From: Sphingomonas phyllosphaerae 5.2
GTDB taxonomy: Bacteria; Pseudomonadota; Alphaproteobacteria; Sphingomonadales; Sphingomonadaceae
NCBI RefSeq assembly: GCF_000419605.1
Contig: NZ_ATTI01000001.1
Span: forward strand, 781,501 to 845,500
DNA length: 64,000 nucleotides
Reading direction: 5' to 3'
The stretch's first letter is position 1, and every line of letters begins with the position of its first letter. Below are positions 17,840 to 26,352 of the stretch, in pieces. Under the pieces are notes generated by a model. That model saw only the letters and a program-made list of their open reading frames with translations, ran no database searches and was not told the DNA's origin. Made by a program: the position numbers and the translations under genes.

Positions 17840-18184
17840 TCAGAGGCTCGTGCGCCCCGACAAACGGAGGCGGCGACCCTTGACTACCATGGCGGGATTG
17901 GTGCGGTAACGTTCCAGCAGTCCGTCGATTAAAGCTGCCTGTACTAGCAGCGCTTCTGCATATTCCCGCTTCGACGCATCGTCGGCTCGACCGAACTCGG
18001 GATTGGCAGCGATCACAAGCACGGCCTGAGCGCGCACGGCTTCCGCGGTCGTACGGTTGCGCATGGAAGGATCCCCGTGCGCGACACCCACGAACTCATC
18101 CACTAAACCGAGTAAGCGTCGGCGAGGTCTTGGCAAACCAATGTACCGGTGCGACCCAAAGCCGAGTTTGGTGGGCGTTTTCAA
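17840..18184 (-). pseudogene. 5'-truncated gene fused to MITE copy 1
   Basis: The frame reads from inside MITE copy 1 into a unique, helical region (MRNRTTAEAVRAQAVLVIAA, then REYAEALLVQAALIDGLLER). The first ~20 residues derive from the MITE, whose edge is at 18126, so the original N-terminus has been removed and replaced. The remaining part resembles the C-terminal helices of uncharacterised secreted proteins; no family can be named with confidence. Confidence 0.5.
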
Positions 18185-18331
18185 GGAACTAAGCTCTAGT
18201 GGCCCCGCTGTTAGTGTCGCGAGCTTCCTTGATATTTTCCGAGATGAGTTGCCGTTTGCCTGCTGAGAAGCAGCCTAACGGGGTAGAAGCTCACCCTCAT
18301 TCGGCGATGTGCAGTTGCTTTGACAGCAGCC
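18126..18331. mobile_element. 206-bp MITE, copy 1
   Basis: This copy is a near-identical direct repeat of 18631-18836. The left edge GGTCTTGGCAAACCAA and the inverse of the right edge (GGCTGCTGTCAAAGCAA) form a degraded terminal inverted repeat related to the ends of the local IS6 element. It encodes no convincing protein. It interrupts the gene at 17840-18184. Confidence 0.75.
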
Positions 18332-18630
18332 TTCGCGATGTTCTGCATGAAGTTCTACGAGCTCGCGAAGCGCCGTATGGCTCAGCGAGCGCGCTTGCTT
18401 GCCTTAGGGGAAAGGATCCGCCGAGGCTGCCGAAGGGGAAACGACAGCGTCGGCGGAAAGGTAGAGGCCCGTTTGACGGGATCGCGAAATCAGCCGCCGA
18501 ACCTCAGTAATCAAGCGGCTCAGACGGCTTGGGGTTCCCTGATGATGGGGCTACATCCGTGATTCGAGTGAGGCGGGCGCAGGTGCTCCGGCTCTTGTCG
18601 GCCTTCTAGGCACTGACGAACGCCCGAAGG
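18332..18630 (+). other. Spacer between MITE copies
   Basis: About 300 bp with no supported gene. Short frames lack ribosome-binding sites and known motifs. Confidence 0.4.
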
Positions 18631-18836
18631 GGTCCTGTCAAACCAATGTACCGGCGATCGCCAGAGCCGAGTTTGGCTGGCGTTTTCGAGAAACTAAGCT
18701 ACCGTGGCTCCGCTGTCAGTGTCACGAGCTTGCCTTGGTATTTTACGAGATGGGTTGTCGTTTGCCTGCTGAGAAGCAGTCAAGCGGGGTAGAAGATCAC
18801 CCTCATTCGGCGATGTTCAGTTGCTTTGACAGCACC
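18631..18836. mobile_element. 206-bp MITE, copy 2
   Basis: The element starts GGTCCTGTCAAACCAATG and ends CTTTGACAGCACC, whose inverse GGTGCTGTCAAAG matches the start at most positions. The terminal GG-CTGTCAAA-C pattern is shared with the IS6-family copies here, suggesting mobilisation in trans by their transposase. Internal sequence is 85-90% like copy 1 by eye. No clear 8-bp target duplication. Confidence 0.75.
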
Positions 18837-19000
18837 CCAGCGGCGCTGGGTTCCTGCGGCCGCGACAATAAAGCGCGCCATAATAGGCGTTTACAAAGCG
18901 CGCGATCGGCGTACGGTCATGAACGTCGTTGGCCGACTCGTGAGCGCTAGCGGTTGAGAGATGCTTATATGCTCCCGCTCGTCTCAGCTGCGGGGTGTAT

Positions 19001-19195
19001 ATGCCGTACTTTCGGCTATATCGTATCGGACGTGACGGTCGTATTCTCGACGCGATTACTATTGAGGCGCAGGATGAGACCGTCGCCGTTTCCGCGGCAA
19101 TCGCGTATGATCATGCTCCTTGGGTAGAGATTTGGAGCGGTCACCGTTTGGTTGCCCGCGTCGATCCTGAGGCCAAGACTGCAATCATAATCTAG
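19001..19195 (+). CDS. Small hypothetical protein
   Basis: A 64-residue product starting MPYFRLYRIGRDGRILDA, with GGGG upstream of the ATG; an in-frame GTG at 18995 is an alternative. The pattern of an N-terminal YRLY strand, a GR-IL turn, an Ala-rich helix with DDE residues and a final VEIWSGHRLVARV strand is typical of a small family common in alphaproteobacteria that has no known function. Confidence 0.6.
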   Translation: MPYFRLYRIGRDGRILDAITIEAQDETVAVSAAIAYDHAPWVEIWSGHRLVARVDPEAKTAIII

Positions 19196-19280
19196 AACCA
19201 CGTCGCACCTTGTGCGTCCAAGCATCGCCGGATGCGGCGCTGATGGAAGGACCCCGTCGCAGGCCATTGCCAAAGGGAAG

Positions 19281-19367
19281 GGCACCGTCAACCAAATGCA
19301 CCTGCTGGTAATCGGGTGAGGGTGGGGTAGGGCGGGAGCATGCCCCGCCCGCGCAAGCCAGCCAGCC
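19281..19367 (+). mobile_element. IS6-family left-end fragment
   Basis: Only the first 87 bp of an IS6 copy (GGCACCGTCAACCAAATGC through the first transposase codons) remain. It is cut by the next IS6 copy, which begins directly at 19368. Confidence 0.8.
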
Positions 19368-20205
19368 GGCTCTGTCAAACCAATCGCACTCGCTAGTAAT
19401 CGGCTGATGGTGGGGTAGGGCGGGCCATGCCCCGTCCGCGCAAGCCAGCCTCGCCATTCCGCTACTTCAACTCGTCGCCTGCGGTGATCCGGATGGTGGT
19501 GCTGATGTATGTGCGGTTTCCGCTTAGCCTGCGGAACGTGGAAGACCTGCTGTTCGAGCGCGGGATCGACATTTGCCACGAAACAGTGCGGTTGTGGTGG
19601 AACAGGTTTGGTCCGCTCTTTGCGGGCGACATCCGTCGCGCATGCATGAGCCGGATGCGCGGCTTCCGACATTGGCGCTGGCACCTGGATGGATGTACGT
19701 GAAGCTGAACCGCGAGATGGTCTACCTCTGGCGCGCCGTCGATCACGAGGGTGAGGTGCTGGAAAGCTACGTCACCAGGACCCGTGACAAGGCATCCGCG
19801 CTTGCCTTCATGAAGAAGGCGCTCAAACGCCACGGCTCACCGGTGGCGATCACCACCGATGGTCTGCGCAGCTATCGTGCTGCGATGAACGAACTGGGCA
19901 ATGCCGAAAAGCAGGAGGTCGGTCGCTGGGCGAACAACCGGGTGGAGAATAGTCACCTGCCGTTCCGACGACGGGAGCGGGCGATGCAACGCTTCCGGCA
20001 GATGAAGACGCTGCAGAAGTTCGCATCCGTCCACGCCAACATCCACAACCACTTCAGTCTGGAGCGCCACCTCATCGATCGACAAACCTACCGGGAGCGA
20101 CGCTCCGCCGCACTGGCGGAGTGGCAGGCGCTTGTCAGCTAAACGTCGCCGTCATAGATCGAAACACATCATGTGGAAAGCGGTTCGCATTAGACTGACA
20201 GCACC
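19368..20205 (+). mobile_element. IS6-family element, copy B (838 bp, transposase frameshifted)
   Basis: Left end GGCTCTGTCAAACCAAT at 19368; right end ACTGACAGCACC at 20205, whose inverse GGTGCTGTCAGT forms the imperfect terminal inverted repeat. The element inserted into, or recombined with, an older IS6 left end (19281-19367). Both ends are present, but the transposase frame is broken. Confidence 0.85.
19427..20142 (+). pseudogene. IS6-family transposase, one-base frameshift
   Basis: The first frame (19427-19702) covers the helix-turn-helix region (MPRPRKPASPFRYFNSSP...). The rest continues in another frame through TTDGLRSYR and NNRVENSHLPFRRRER to AEWQALVS. Compared with the intact copies, one base is missing where the first catalytic Asp should be (LDEMYVK becomes LDGCT-stop). 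Copy C at 24892 carries the same lesion, so they share a defective ancestor. Confidence 0.85.
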
Positions 20206-20246
20206 GGCTAGAGGCCAAACCTGTTTAGCGGGTCCGAACGCAAGAA

Positions 20247-20276
20247 GGAGGATAACGCCTGTCGGCATTACCCTCC
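20247..20276 (-). terminator. Hairpin terminator after FxDxF copy 2
   Basis: A 13-bp stem with two mismatches (GGAGGATAACGCC / GGCATTACCCTCC) and a 4-nt loop lies ~40 bp beyond the stop codon of the minus-strand gene. On that strand it is followed by TTCTTG. Confidence 0.5.
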
Positions 20277-20313
20277 TCCGTTCGCCGGGACGGCAGCGTT
20301 GCTGCAATCCTGA

Positions 20314-20868
20314 TTAGATTGCCTGGCTGAAGCGCACCACGGTCTTGCGACGCCGCATTGCAAAGCCAACCACGCCGAAGCCCATGACCATCATCGCCCA
20401 AGTCGCCGCTTCGGGTACTGCCGCGGTAACGGGGGTGAAGGTCGCCTGTCCGCCATAAGCACCATTGCCGCGCGACAGGCCATTTACGACCAAGCGATTC
20501 AACTGCCCACTCACGATCGGCACATTGTTGACGAATGCGACTTCGAAAGCACCGCCCTCGGTGCGCGTGATATTGGCGGCGAAGCCATTAATCAGGACCG
20601 AGGTGAAGTCGAGGTCACTTACCGAGAACAGGTCAGTGACGCTGGTGGTCACCGTGCCGCTGCCCAAGCCATTGCTCGGCAGCGTGAAGGTGAACGTGTC
20701 GGAAAACACACCAGCGGCAATACCCTGATTCTTGAACGCGCCCGCGAAGGTGCCTCCCGCACCCGGCGTCGCCGTGAAGTTGGGCGTGCCAACCGGGAAG
20801 GTGGCTGCTTCCGCGGTGGAACCGAGCGCCGCCGCGGCGGCGATGCTCATAGCTGCGAGAAATTTCAT
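20314..20868 (-). CDS. FxDxF-type PEPxxWA-CTERM protein, copy 2
   Basis: The 184-residue product starts at ATG 20868 (AAGGAAG upstream) with signal peptide MKFLAAMSIAAAAALGSTAEA. It has the FxDxF motif (VFSDTFTF), a body closely matching the protein at 14671, and a C-terminal sorting signal VPEAATWAMMVMGFG with a basic end MRRRKT. The sorting box reads PEA instead of PEP. It is divergent from the FeeM-like gene at 21372 across ~500 bp. Likely surface-exposed after exosortase processing. Confidence 0.88.
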   Translation of the reverse strand: MKFLAAMSIAAAAALGSTAEAATFPVGTPNFTATPGAGGTFAGAFKNQGIAAGVFSDTFTFTLPSNGLGSGTVTTSVTDLFSVSDLDFTSVLINGFAANITRTEGGAFEVAFVNNVPIVSGQLNRLVVNGLSRGNGAYGGQATFTPVTAAVPEAATWAMMVMGFGVVGFAMRRRKTVVRFSQAI

Positions 20869-21371
20869 ACGACGCTCTTCCTTAGAAAGGCACACCCATA
20901 AAAGTGCGACTGCCAGGGCCTATCACGGCCTCCCTCATAAATGAACAACAAATTAACGGCCCTTGCCGAGTCAACTGTCTGTGATTGGGACGATAAATAT
21001 CCGGTCCGGGCGATCGGTTTGCGTGCCGCGGGCATCGTATATCCGAGAAAATGCACGCCTCACCTCTTGGCAGGCGTTGCCGACTAGGAGCTGTTAACCA
21101 AATCTGCTTAGAAAAGTTCCGAAGAGAAAGCGTGATCGCAATCACCACCTTCCGAAATAGAAACCGTGGCTCGCAACAGATTCCTTTCGTACACCGTCTT
21201 ATTCGAATAGCAAAAGCTTTGAGCGTGAGCGCTGCGCGCGCCGTCGCACATTCTTGCTCTTCGATGCGCTAGACTATAGATCGCCGCTTTTACCTCGATC
21301 TGTAATCATACCATCGATTTCTTTGTGGTCCTGCATAAACTACATCGCTCATTAGCTTTTTGGGGTGGCAT
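20869..21371. other. Shared divergent upstream region of PEP-CTERM and FeeM-like genes
   Basis: About 500 bp between two divergently transcribed genes. No coding frame is supported. It must contain both promoters; neither could be assigned confidently by eye. The second half is AT-richer. Confidence 0.5.
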
Positions 21372-22208
21372 ATGTCTCGTATCTTCCTTTGCGAAAGAAG
21401 GCCTACTAACAGCTCACCCTTTGAAATGCCTGATGTTTCTTTTGCTAAACTCAGTCAATCTTTTGTGTATGAGACTATGATTGCTGGCCGTGACCAGCAG
21501 GAGCACTCCCTCACGATTGAGGTCGCGTGCGGGGAAGCAGAGTGGGCCGCAGCGCGGTCGCTGCTAAACAAGCGATACGCTTGGCGTGGGTACGGTGATG
21601 CGCACAACATCCCTTTGACGCCGACGCATTCGACCTTCACAGCTTCCATAGATGGCGCGCTAGTAGGCACACTAACGCTTGGTGTGGACTCGCCAGCGGG
21701 CTTGGAGATCGACGAGACTTTCCGTAATGAGCTCAACACATATCGGCGCGTACCCGGTGCCAAATTGTGCGAGCTCACAAAGTTCGCGTTTGAAACGAAT
21801 GTGCAATCTAAAGCGATCTTGGCCGCCTTCTTCCACTTTATATTCATATACGGCGAATGCCGCTACAACTGCACTAATTTGTTCATCGAGGTGCACCCGC
21901 GCCACCGTCGCTTCTACGAGGCGATGCTTGGCTTTAATCGGGTTGGCGGGCTTAAAGAAAACGCCGACGTCAAGGCGCCCTCCCAGCTTATGCAGCTAGA
22001 AGTCGCCCAAATCCGTGCGCACCTCGAAGACTCTTCTTTCTCTGCCGACGGCATTGGGGAGCGATCCCTCTACCCCTTCTTCCTTTCAAACGGTGTCGAA
22101 AACGACATTCGTCAACGGATGGAGCTCGGCGGCCCCAAGGCGGCGATAGTTGCTCATTGCGTCGTGCCGGTAACGGAACAGTCTGAGCCAAGCTCGCTCG
22201 CCGCTTGA
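21372..22208 (+). CDS. FeeM-like N-acyl amino acid synthase, copy 2
   Basis: The 278-residue protein is a paralogue of 10322-11080. It shares AKLCELTKFAFET, the FHFIFIYG helix and FIEVHPRHRRFYEAMLGF. ATG 21372 is preferred because GGGGTGG lies just upstream. It has ~25 extra N-terminal residues and a longer C-terminal tail (ending SEPSSLAA) than copy 1. Expected chemistry is acyl-ACP-dependent N-acylation. Position next to a divergent PEPxxWA-CTERM gene mirrors copy 1. Confidence 0.82.
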   Translation: MSRIFLCERRPTNSSPFEMPDVSFAKLSQSFVYETMIAGRDQQEHSLTIEVACGEAEWAAARSLLNKRYAWRGYGDAHNIPLTPTHSTFTASIDGALVGTLTLGVDSPAGLEIDETFRNELNTYRRVPGAKLCELTKFAFETNVQSKAILAAFFHFIFIYGECRYNCTNLFIEVHPRHRRFYEAMLGFNRVGGLKENADVKAPSQLMQLEVAQIRAHLEDSSFSADGIGERSLYPFFLSNGVENDIRQRMELGGPKAAIVAHCVVPVTEQSEPSSLAA

Positions 22209-22528
22209 GCATCGGCCGTCAGCTCTTCCAACTAAAAAGACGCGCGGCGCAAGAGCTTCTCAGCTTGTACAGCGAACACGTCTACCAAACCGCAAAGCGC
22301 AATGCGGAGCACTAGCAACTTTACCAATTCGCATTCATAGCAAGCTGTTATCAGGTCGGCGGCGTTATTATAGCCAACCTTAACGCGTTGCCCGCGCCGC
22401 TGGTCTAACCTCCCACTGGGGGCGCCGCATCACCAATTATTAGCGCCGATACCACAGGACTTGTTGTCAAATGATGTGCAACTGACCACGTCGCGCGCCG
22501 CCAGAAGTCGTCCGGCGCCAGTACTTAG
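22209..22528 (+). other. Intergenic, no gene seen
   Basis: About 320 bp between the FeeM-like gene and the IS5 element. No supported frame, hairpin or repeat. Confidence 0.5.
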
Positions 22529-23362
22529 GGTCAGGACTCATTGGTCATAGCCAGAAGATGACTGTGGCCGCGAGGGCGACGGCGGAGAGGAAGACCGTTG
22601 GGCATCGGTCGTAGCGTGTGGCGACGCGGCGCCAATCTTTCAGGCGGCCGAACATGATCTCGATGCGGCTGCGGCGCCGGTAGCGCCGCTTGTCGTACCT
22701 GACCGGCTCGTTGCGCGATCTACGGCCCGGGATGCAGGGCTGGATGCCCTTGGCTTCCAGGGCGTCCCTGAACCAATCCGCATCATAACCGCGATCACCA
22801 AGCAGCCATTGCGCCTTTGGCAGATCGTCGAGCAGAGCTGCCGCGCCGGTGTAGTCGCTGACCTGCCCGGCGGTCATGAAGAAGCTCAAGGGCCGCCCAT
22901 CCGCATCGCTGACGGCATGCAACTTGGTGTTCATACCGCCTTTCGTGCGGCCGATCAGGCGGCCGAGATCCCCTTTTTAACCCGCAGGCTCGATGCCGTG
23001 CGGTGTGCCTTCAGGTAAGTCGCGTCGATCATGACTGTTTTCGGCACGGCCTCCGCTGACGCCAGACCCTCCATCATGCGCAGGAAAACGCCCCGTTCAC
23101 CCCAGCGCTTCCACCGGTTGTACAGCGTCTTGTGCGGACCATACGCGCTCGGTGCATCACACCAGCGCAGTCCGTTGCGATTGACGAAGACGATGCCACT
23201 CAGCACCCGTCGGTCATCGACCCGCGGCTTGCCATGGCTCTTGGGGAAGTACGGCTGCAGGCGCGCCATCTGCTCATCCGTCAACCAGTACAGGTCGCTC
23301 ATCCACGCTCTCCTCACGGGGCCTGAATCAGATCGCGGCGCTCACATCAATGGGTCCTGACC
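22529..23362 (-). mobile_element. IS5-family element (IS427-like), 834 bp
   Basis: Terminal inverted repeats GGTCAGGACTCATTG (left) and the inverse of CAATGGGTCCTGACC (right) bound the element. It contains a two-frame transposase typical of the IS427 group. Both ends and both frames look intact, so it may be active. Confidence 0.88.
22545..23302 (-). CDS. IS5-family transposase made by -1 frameshift (OrfA/OrfB)
   Basis: OrfA starts at ATG 23302 (GGAGAG upstream; MSDLYWLTDEQMARLQPYFP) and reaches VMIDATYLKAHRTAS, carrying the first catalytic Asp. It ends RVKKGISAA near 22955. OrfB continues after the run TTAAAAAGGGG in the -1 frame (KGDLGRLIGRTKGG), with NTKLHAVSDADGRP, LLGDRGYDADWFRDAL (second Asp) and RRSRIEIMFGRLKDWRR (Glu). 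The A-rich slip site before the stop is the usual arrangement in this group. Confidence 0.85.
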
Positions 23363-23465
23363 GTAAGTATGCGTATCACGCCCGACACACTGAGGTTTAC
23401 GATGCGGTACAGCTCTCAATCCTCTAGGCAGCCACAATTCCATTGCTTCTAGTGGAAACCGCAAT

Positions 23466-23888
23466 TTAACGAGGCTTGCGGCCAAGTCCGTTCTTTTTAG
23501 CAAGGTCGCGGCGACTCTCGCGATATGAAGGCGCCACCATCGGATAGTCAGCCTTAAGGCCATAACGCCGGCGATACTCGTCTGGTGTGAGGCCATGCCC
23601 TCCGAGATGCCGACGCAGAGTCCGGTAAGGTTTCCCGTCGATCAAAGAAATGATGTGGTCCTGTGAACCAAGTGACTTGCGCACCGACACTGCTGGGACA
23701 AACTGCTTCAACTCAATCTTAACGTGGCGATGTTGCTCATTTGCGATGGTTAAGGCTATAATGGCATCGTGCATGGAGCGCAGGAAAGCAGGCACTTCCT
23801 CGCTTTTTACGCGCGCGTTAGGGTTGCTTAACCATGCAACTGTCAACTCAGTGGCTAGCTGAACGGCGTTCGGAGCATCAGCCATCAT
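23466..23888 (-). CDS. MucR/Ros-family transcriptional regulator, copy 1
   Basis: The 140-residue product (ATG 23888, AAGGA upstream) matches MucR: AVQLATELTVAWLSNPN at the N-terminus, then VSVRKSLGSQDHIISLIDGK, RTLRRHLGGHGLTPDEYRRR and YPMVAPSYRE. The zinc-finger region lacks both usual Cys residues (IISLIDGK in place of ICLEDGK-type), while the His residues in RRHLGGH remain. Cys-less Ros/MucR fingers are known to fold without zinc. MucR proteins act as H-NS-like silencers of AT-rich and surface genes. It stands alone between IS elements. Confidence 0.88.
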   Translation of the reverse strand: MMADAPNAVQLATELTVAWLSNPNARVKSEEVPAFLRSMHDAIIALTIANEQHRHVKIELKQFVPAVSVRKSLGSQDHIISLIDGKPYRTLRRHLGGHGLTPDEYRRRYGLKADYPMVAPSYRESRRDLAKKNGLGRKPR

Positions 23889-24767
23889 ATATCCTTGCGT
23901 ATTCATCGGGACGTGGGCGGATCGGTCCTTTGGAGGCTTGATGATTGCGTTGCAAGGCATACCGCTGTCGACACATGAGCTAGGCTTCCGGTGATTTCGA
24001 GGCAACGCAGGCCGCCCTGGCGGTCGATGTGATGTCGACACCTTGTCGATCTCCGCGCCGGCGATCGTCCGTCGGGGCTGCAGCTCTACGAGATGCCGTT
24101 CCGGAGCAACATCTCGCTCAGGATCCTGGCAGCTAAAGGGGTGCTTGCTGCGGAAGCGCCATGTGACTGTCGGAGCAAGGCGCGCGCATGATCACTGTGG
24201 TTGCTCGCCGCCGATCACGCCGAAGAACTCTCCTCGTAGCGGACGAGCTGGTCGGATGCGTGAGCCTTGCCATTGCAAAAAGCCGTACCGAGCTTTCTTG
24301 AGCTAGCTGCTCGGAATTGGTCACATGCCGTGCGGACATAATAACCCGCCAGGTCCAAACGCGATTGCCAAAAAAGATCGGAGCAGCAACGCCACTGGGC
24401 ATTTATGCCGCCGTGCCTGGCAGTAACAGTTCCATCTCGGCGACAACGCAGCAAAAAGCCGCCAGCTTTTAAACCGGCGGCTTTCGCTCCACCTAATCCA
24501 AGGGATTAGATCAGGTGTCGGACGTCACAGAAGGGTTAATACGCGCACTGCCACGAAATTCAATAAAAAAAGACACTTGAAAAAGAATCTTTTTCTATTT
24601 CCGCGCCCCGACCCGCAAAACTGCGTCCTCGCCAGGCGGGCGCATCCATGTGGAATGCGGCGGGACCCGACTGCGCTCGTATAGGTCGTCGGCCTCGCTG
24701 AAACCGTTATTAGGTGTTTGATCCCACGGTTTGATGGTGCGATCCTTTCGTTAGAATGGAAGGAAGC
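23889..24767 (+). other. Gene-poor stretch with one terminator
   Basis: About 880 bp between the MucR gene and IS6 fragments. Several short frames exist on both strands, but none has a good start site or recognisable content. It holds the hairpin at 24456-24484 and a T/A-rich patch near 24560-24600. Confidence 0.5.
24456..24484. terminator. Bidirectional hairpin terminator
   Basis: AAAGCCGCC and GGCGGCTTT form a 9-bp perfect stem around an AT-rich loop, flanked by A and T runs on the two sides, as expected of a bidirectional intrinsic terminator. The gene it once served is not evident. Confidence 0.65.
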
Positions 24768-24831
24768 GGCTCTGTCAAAGCTAATGCACCTGCGCCGCTC
24801 GCCGGGGTAGGGGAAGCGCATGCCCCGCCCG
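24768..24831 (+). mobile_element. IS6-family left-end fragment
   Basis: GGCTCTGTCAAAGCTAATGC begins at 24768. Only ~64 bp of a diverged left end remain before the next IS6 copy starts at 24832. Confidence 0.7.
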
Positions 24832-25513
24832 GGCTCCGTCAATCCAAATGCACCTGCTGGTAAATGGGTGATGGTGGGGTAGGGCACAGGCATGCCCCGT
24901 CCGCGTAAGCCAGCCTCACCGTTCCGCTACTTCAACTCGTCACCTGAGGTGATCCGGCTGGTGGTGCTGATGTACGTGCGCTTTCCGCTAGTCTGCGAAA
25001 CGTCGAGGATCTGCTGTTCGAGCGCGGGATCGACGTTTGCCACGAGACGGTGCGGTTGTGGTGGAACAGGTTTGGTCCGCTCTTTGCGGGCGACATCCGT
25101 CGCGCATGCATGAGCCGGATGCGCGGCTTCCGACATTGGCGCTGGCACCTGAATGGATGTACGTGAAGCTGAACGGCGAGATGGTCTACCTCTGGCGCGC
25201 CGTCGATCACGAGGGTGAGGTGCTGGAAAGCTACGTCACCAGAACCCGAGACAAGGCGGCCGCGCTTGCGTTCATGAAGAAGGCGCTGAAGCGGCACGGC
25301 TCACCGGAGGCGATCACCACCGATGGTCTGCGCAGCTATCGTGCTGCGATGAACGAACTGGGCAATGCCGAAAAGCAGGAGGTCGGTCGCTGGGCGAACA
25401 ACCGGGTGGAGAATAGTCACCTGCCGTTCCGACGACGGGAGCGGGCGATGCAACGCTTCCGGCAGATGAAGACGCTGCAGAAGTTCGCATCCGTCCACGC
25501 CAACGTCCACAAC
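24832..25513 (+). mobile_element. IS6-family element, copy C (right end lost)
   Basis: Left end GGCTCCGTCAATCCAAATG at 24832. The element is cut at 25513 by copy D, losing the last ~50 codons and the right end. The transposase (24892 onward) has two lesions: one in the MYVRFPLSLRNVE region, and the missing base in the LDEMYVK region shared with copy B. Confidence 0.88.
24892..25513 (+). pseudogene. IS6-family transposase, frameshifted and truncated
   Basis: It starts MPRPRKPASPFRYFNSSPEV, shifts frame after MYVRFPLVCE, and recovers in another frame (TVRLWWNRFG in related copies). It then shifts again at the first catalytic Asp, and runs through TTDGLRSYR and NNRVENSHLPF until cut within HANVHN at 25513. 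Not functional. Confidence 0.85.
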
Positions 25514-26352
25514 GGCTCCGTCAAACCAAATGCACCTGCTGGTAATCGGGCGACGGTGGGGTAGGGCAGCGCATGCCTCGACCGCGCAAGCCAGCCTCGC
25601 CGTTCCGCTACTTCAACTCGTCGCCCGAGGTGATCCGGCTGGTGGTGCTCATGTACGTGCGCTTTCCGCTAAGCCTGCGCAACGTCGAGGACCTGCTGTT
25701 CGAGCGCGGTATCGACATCTGCCACGAGACGGTGCGGTTGTGGTGGAACAGGTTCGGCCCGTTGTTCGCCGGCGACATCCGCCGCCAGCGGGTGAGCCGG
25801 ATGCGCGGGTTCCGACATTGGCGCTGGCACCTGGACGAGATGTACGTGAAGGTGAACGGCGAGATGGTCTACCTGTGGCGAGCGGTGGATCACGAGGGCG
25901 AGGTGCTAGAAAGCTACGTCACGCGCACCCGCGACAAGGAGGCAGCGCTCGCCTTTATGAAGAAGGCGCTGAGGCGCCATGGCTCGCCCCATGCGATTAC
26001 CACCGACGGTTTGCGCAGCTATCGCGCGGCGATGAACGACCTTGGCAACGCCGAAAAGCAGGAGACCGGACGCTGGGCGAACAATCGGGCCGAGAACAGT
26101 CATCTTCCGTTCCGACGACGAGAGCGGGCGATGCAGCGCTTCCGGCAGATGAAGACGCTGCAGAAGTTCGCCTCTGTTCACGCCAACGTCCACAACCACT
26201 TCAGCCTGGAGCGCCACCTCATCGATCGACAGACCTATCGGGAACGACGCTCCGCCGCACTGGCGGAGTGGCAGGCGCTCGTTAGCTGAACATCACCGTC
26301 AAAGCCCGACGTGCATCGTGTAGAGAGCGGTTCGCGTTAGACTGACAGCACC
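25514..26352 (+). mobile_element. IS6-family element, copy D (complete, 839 bp)
   Basis: Left end GGCTCCGTCAAACCAAATG at 25514 and right end ACTGACAGCACC at 26352 with an intact transposase. Flanks differ (copy C on the left, a helicase fragment on the right), and the 8 bp on the two sides do not match. The copy therefore sits at a rearrangement junction, not a simple insertion. Confidence 0.88.
25573..26289 (+). CDS. IS6-family transposase, intact
   Basis: The 238-residue DDE transposase has a helix-turn-helix N-terminus (SLRNVEDLLFERGIDICHET, then VRLWWNRFG) and a catalytic triad at about D88 (LDEMYVK), D145 (ITTDGL) and E174 (NNRAENSHLPF). Length is normal for IS6. It mobilises the element by cointegrate formation, and homologous copies nearby give scope for deletions. 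It is identical in layout to the copy at 51215. Confidence 0.95.
   Translation: MPRPRKPASPFRYFNSSPEVIRLVVLMYVRFPLSLRNVEDLLFERGIDICHETVRLWWNRFGPLFAGDIRRQRVSRMRGFRHWRWHLDEMYVKVNGEMVYLWRAVDHEGEVLESYVTRTRDKEAALAFMKKALRRHGSPHAITTDGLRSYRAAMNDLGNAEKQETGRWANNRAENSHLPFRRRERAMQRFRQMKTLQKFASVHANVHNHFSLERHLIDRQTYRERRSAALAEWQALVS

Noticed and set aside
18199..18950. Open frames inside the MITE copies
   Set aside because: The frames are not preserved between the two copies, and no ribosome-binding site or motif supports them.
24043..24454. Short frames between MucR copy 1 and the IS6 fragments
   Set aside because: Cys/Arg-rich products without start signals; probably noncoding.
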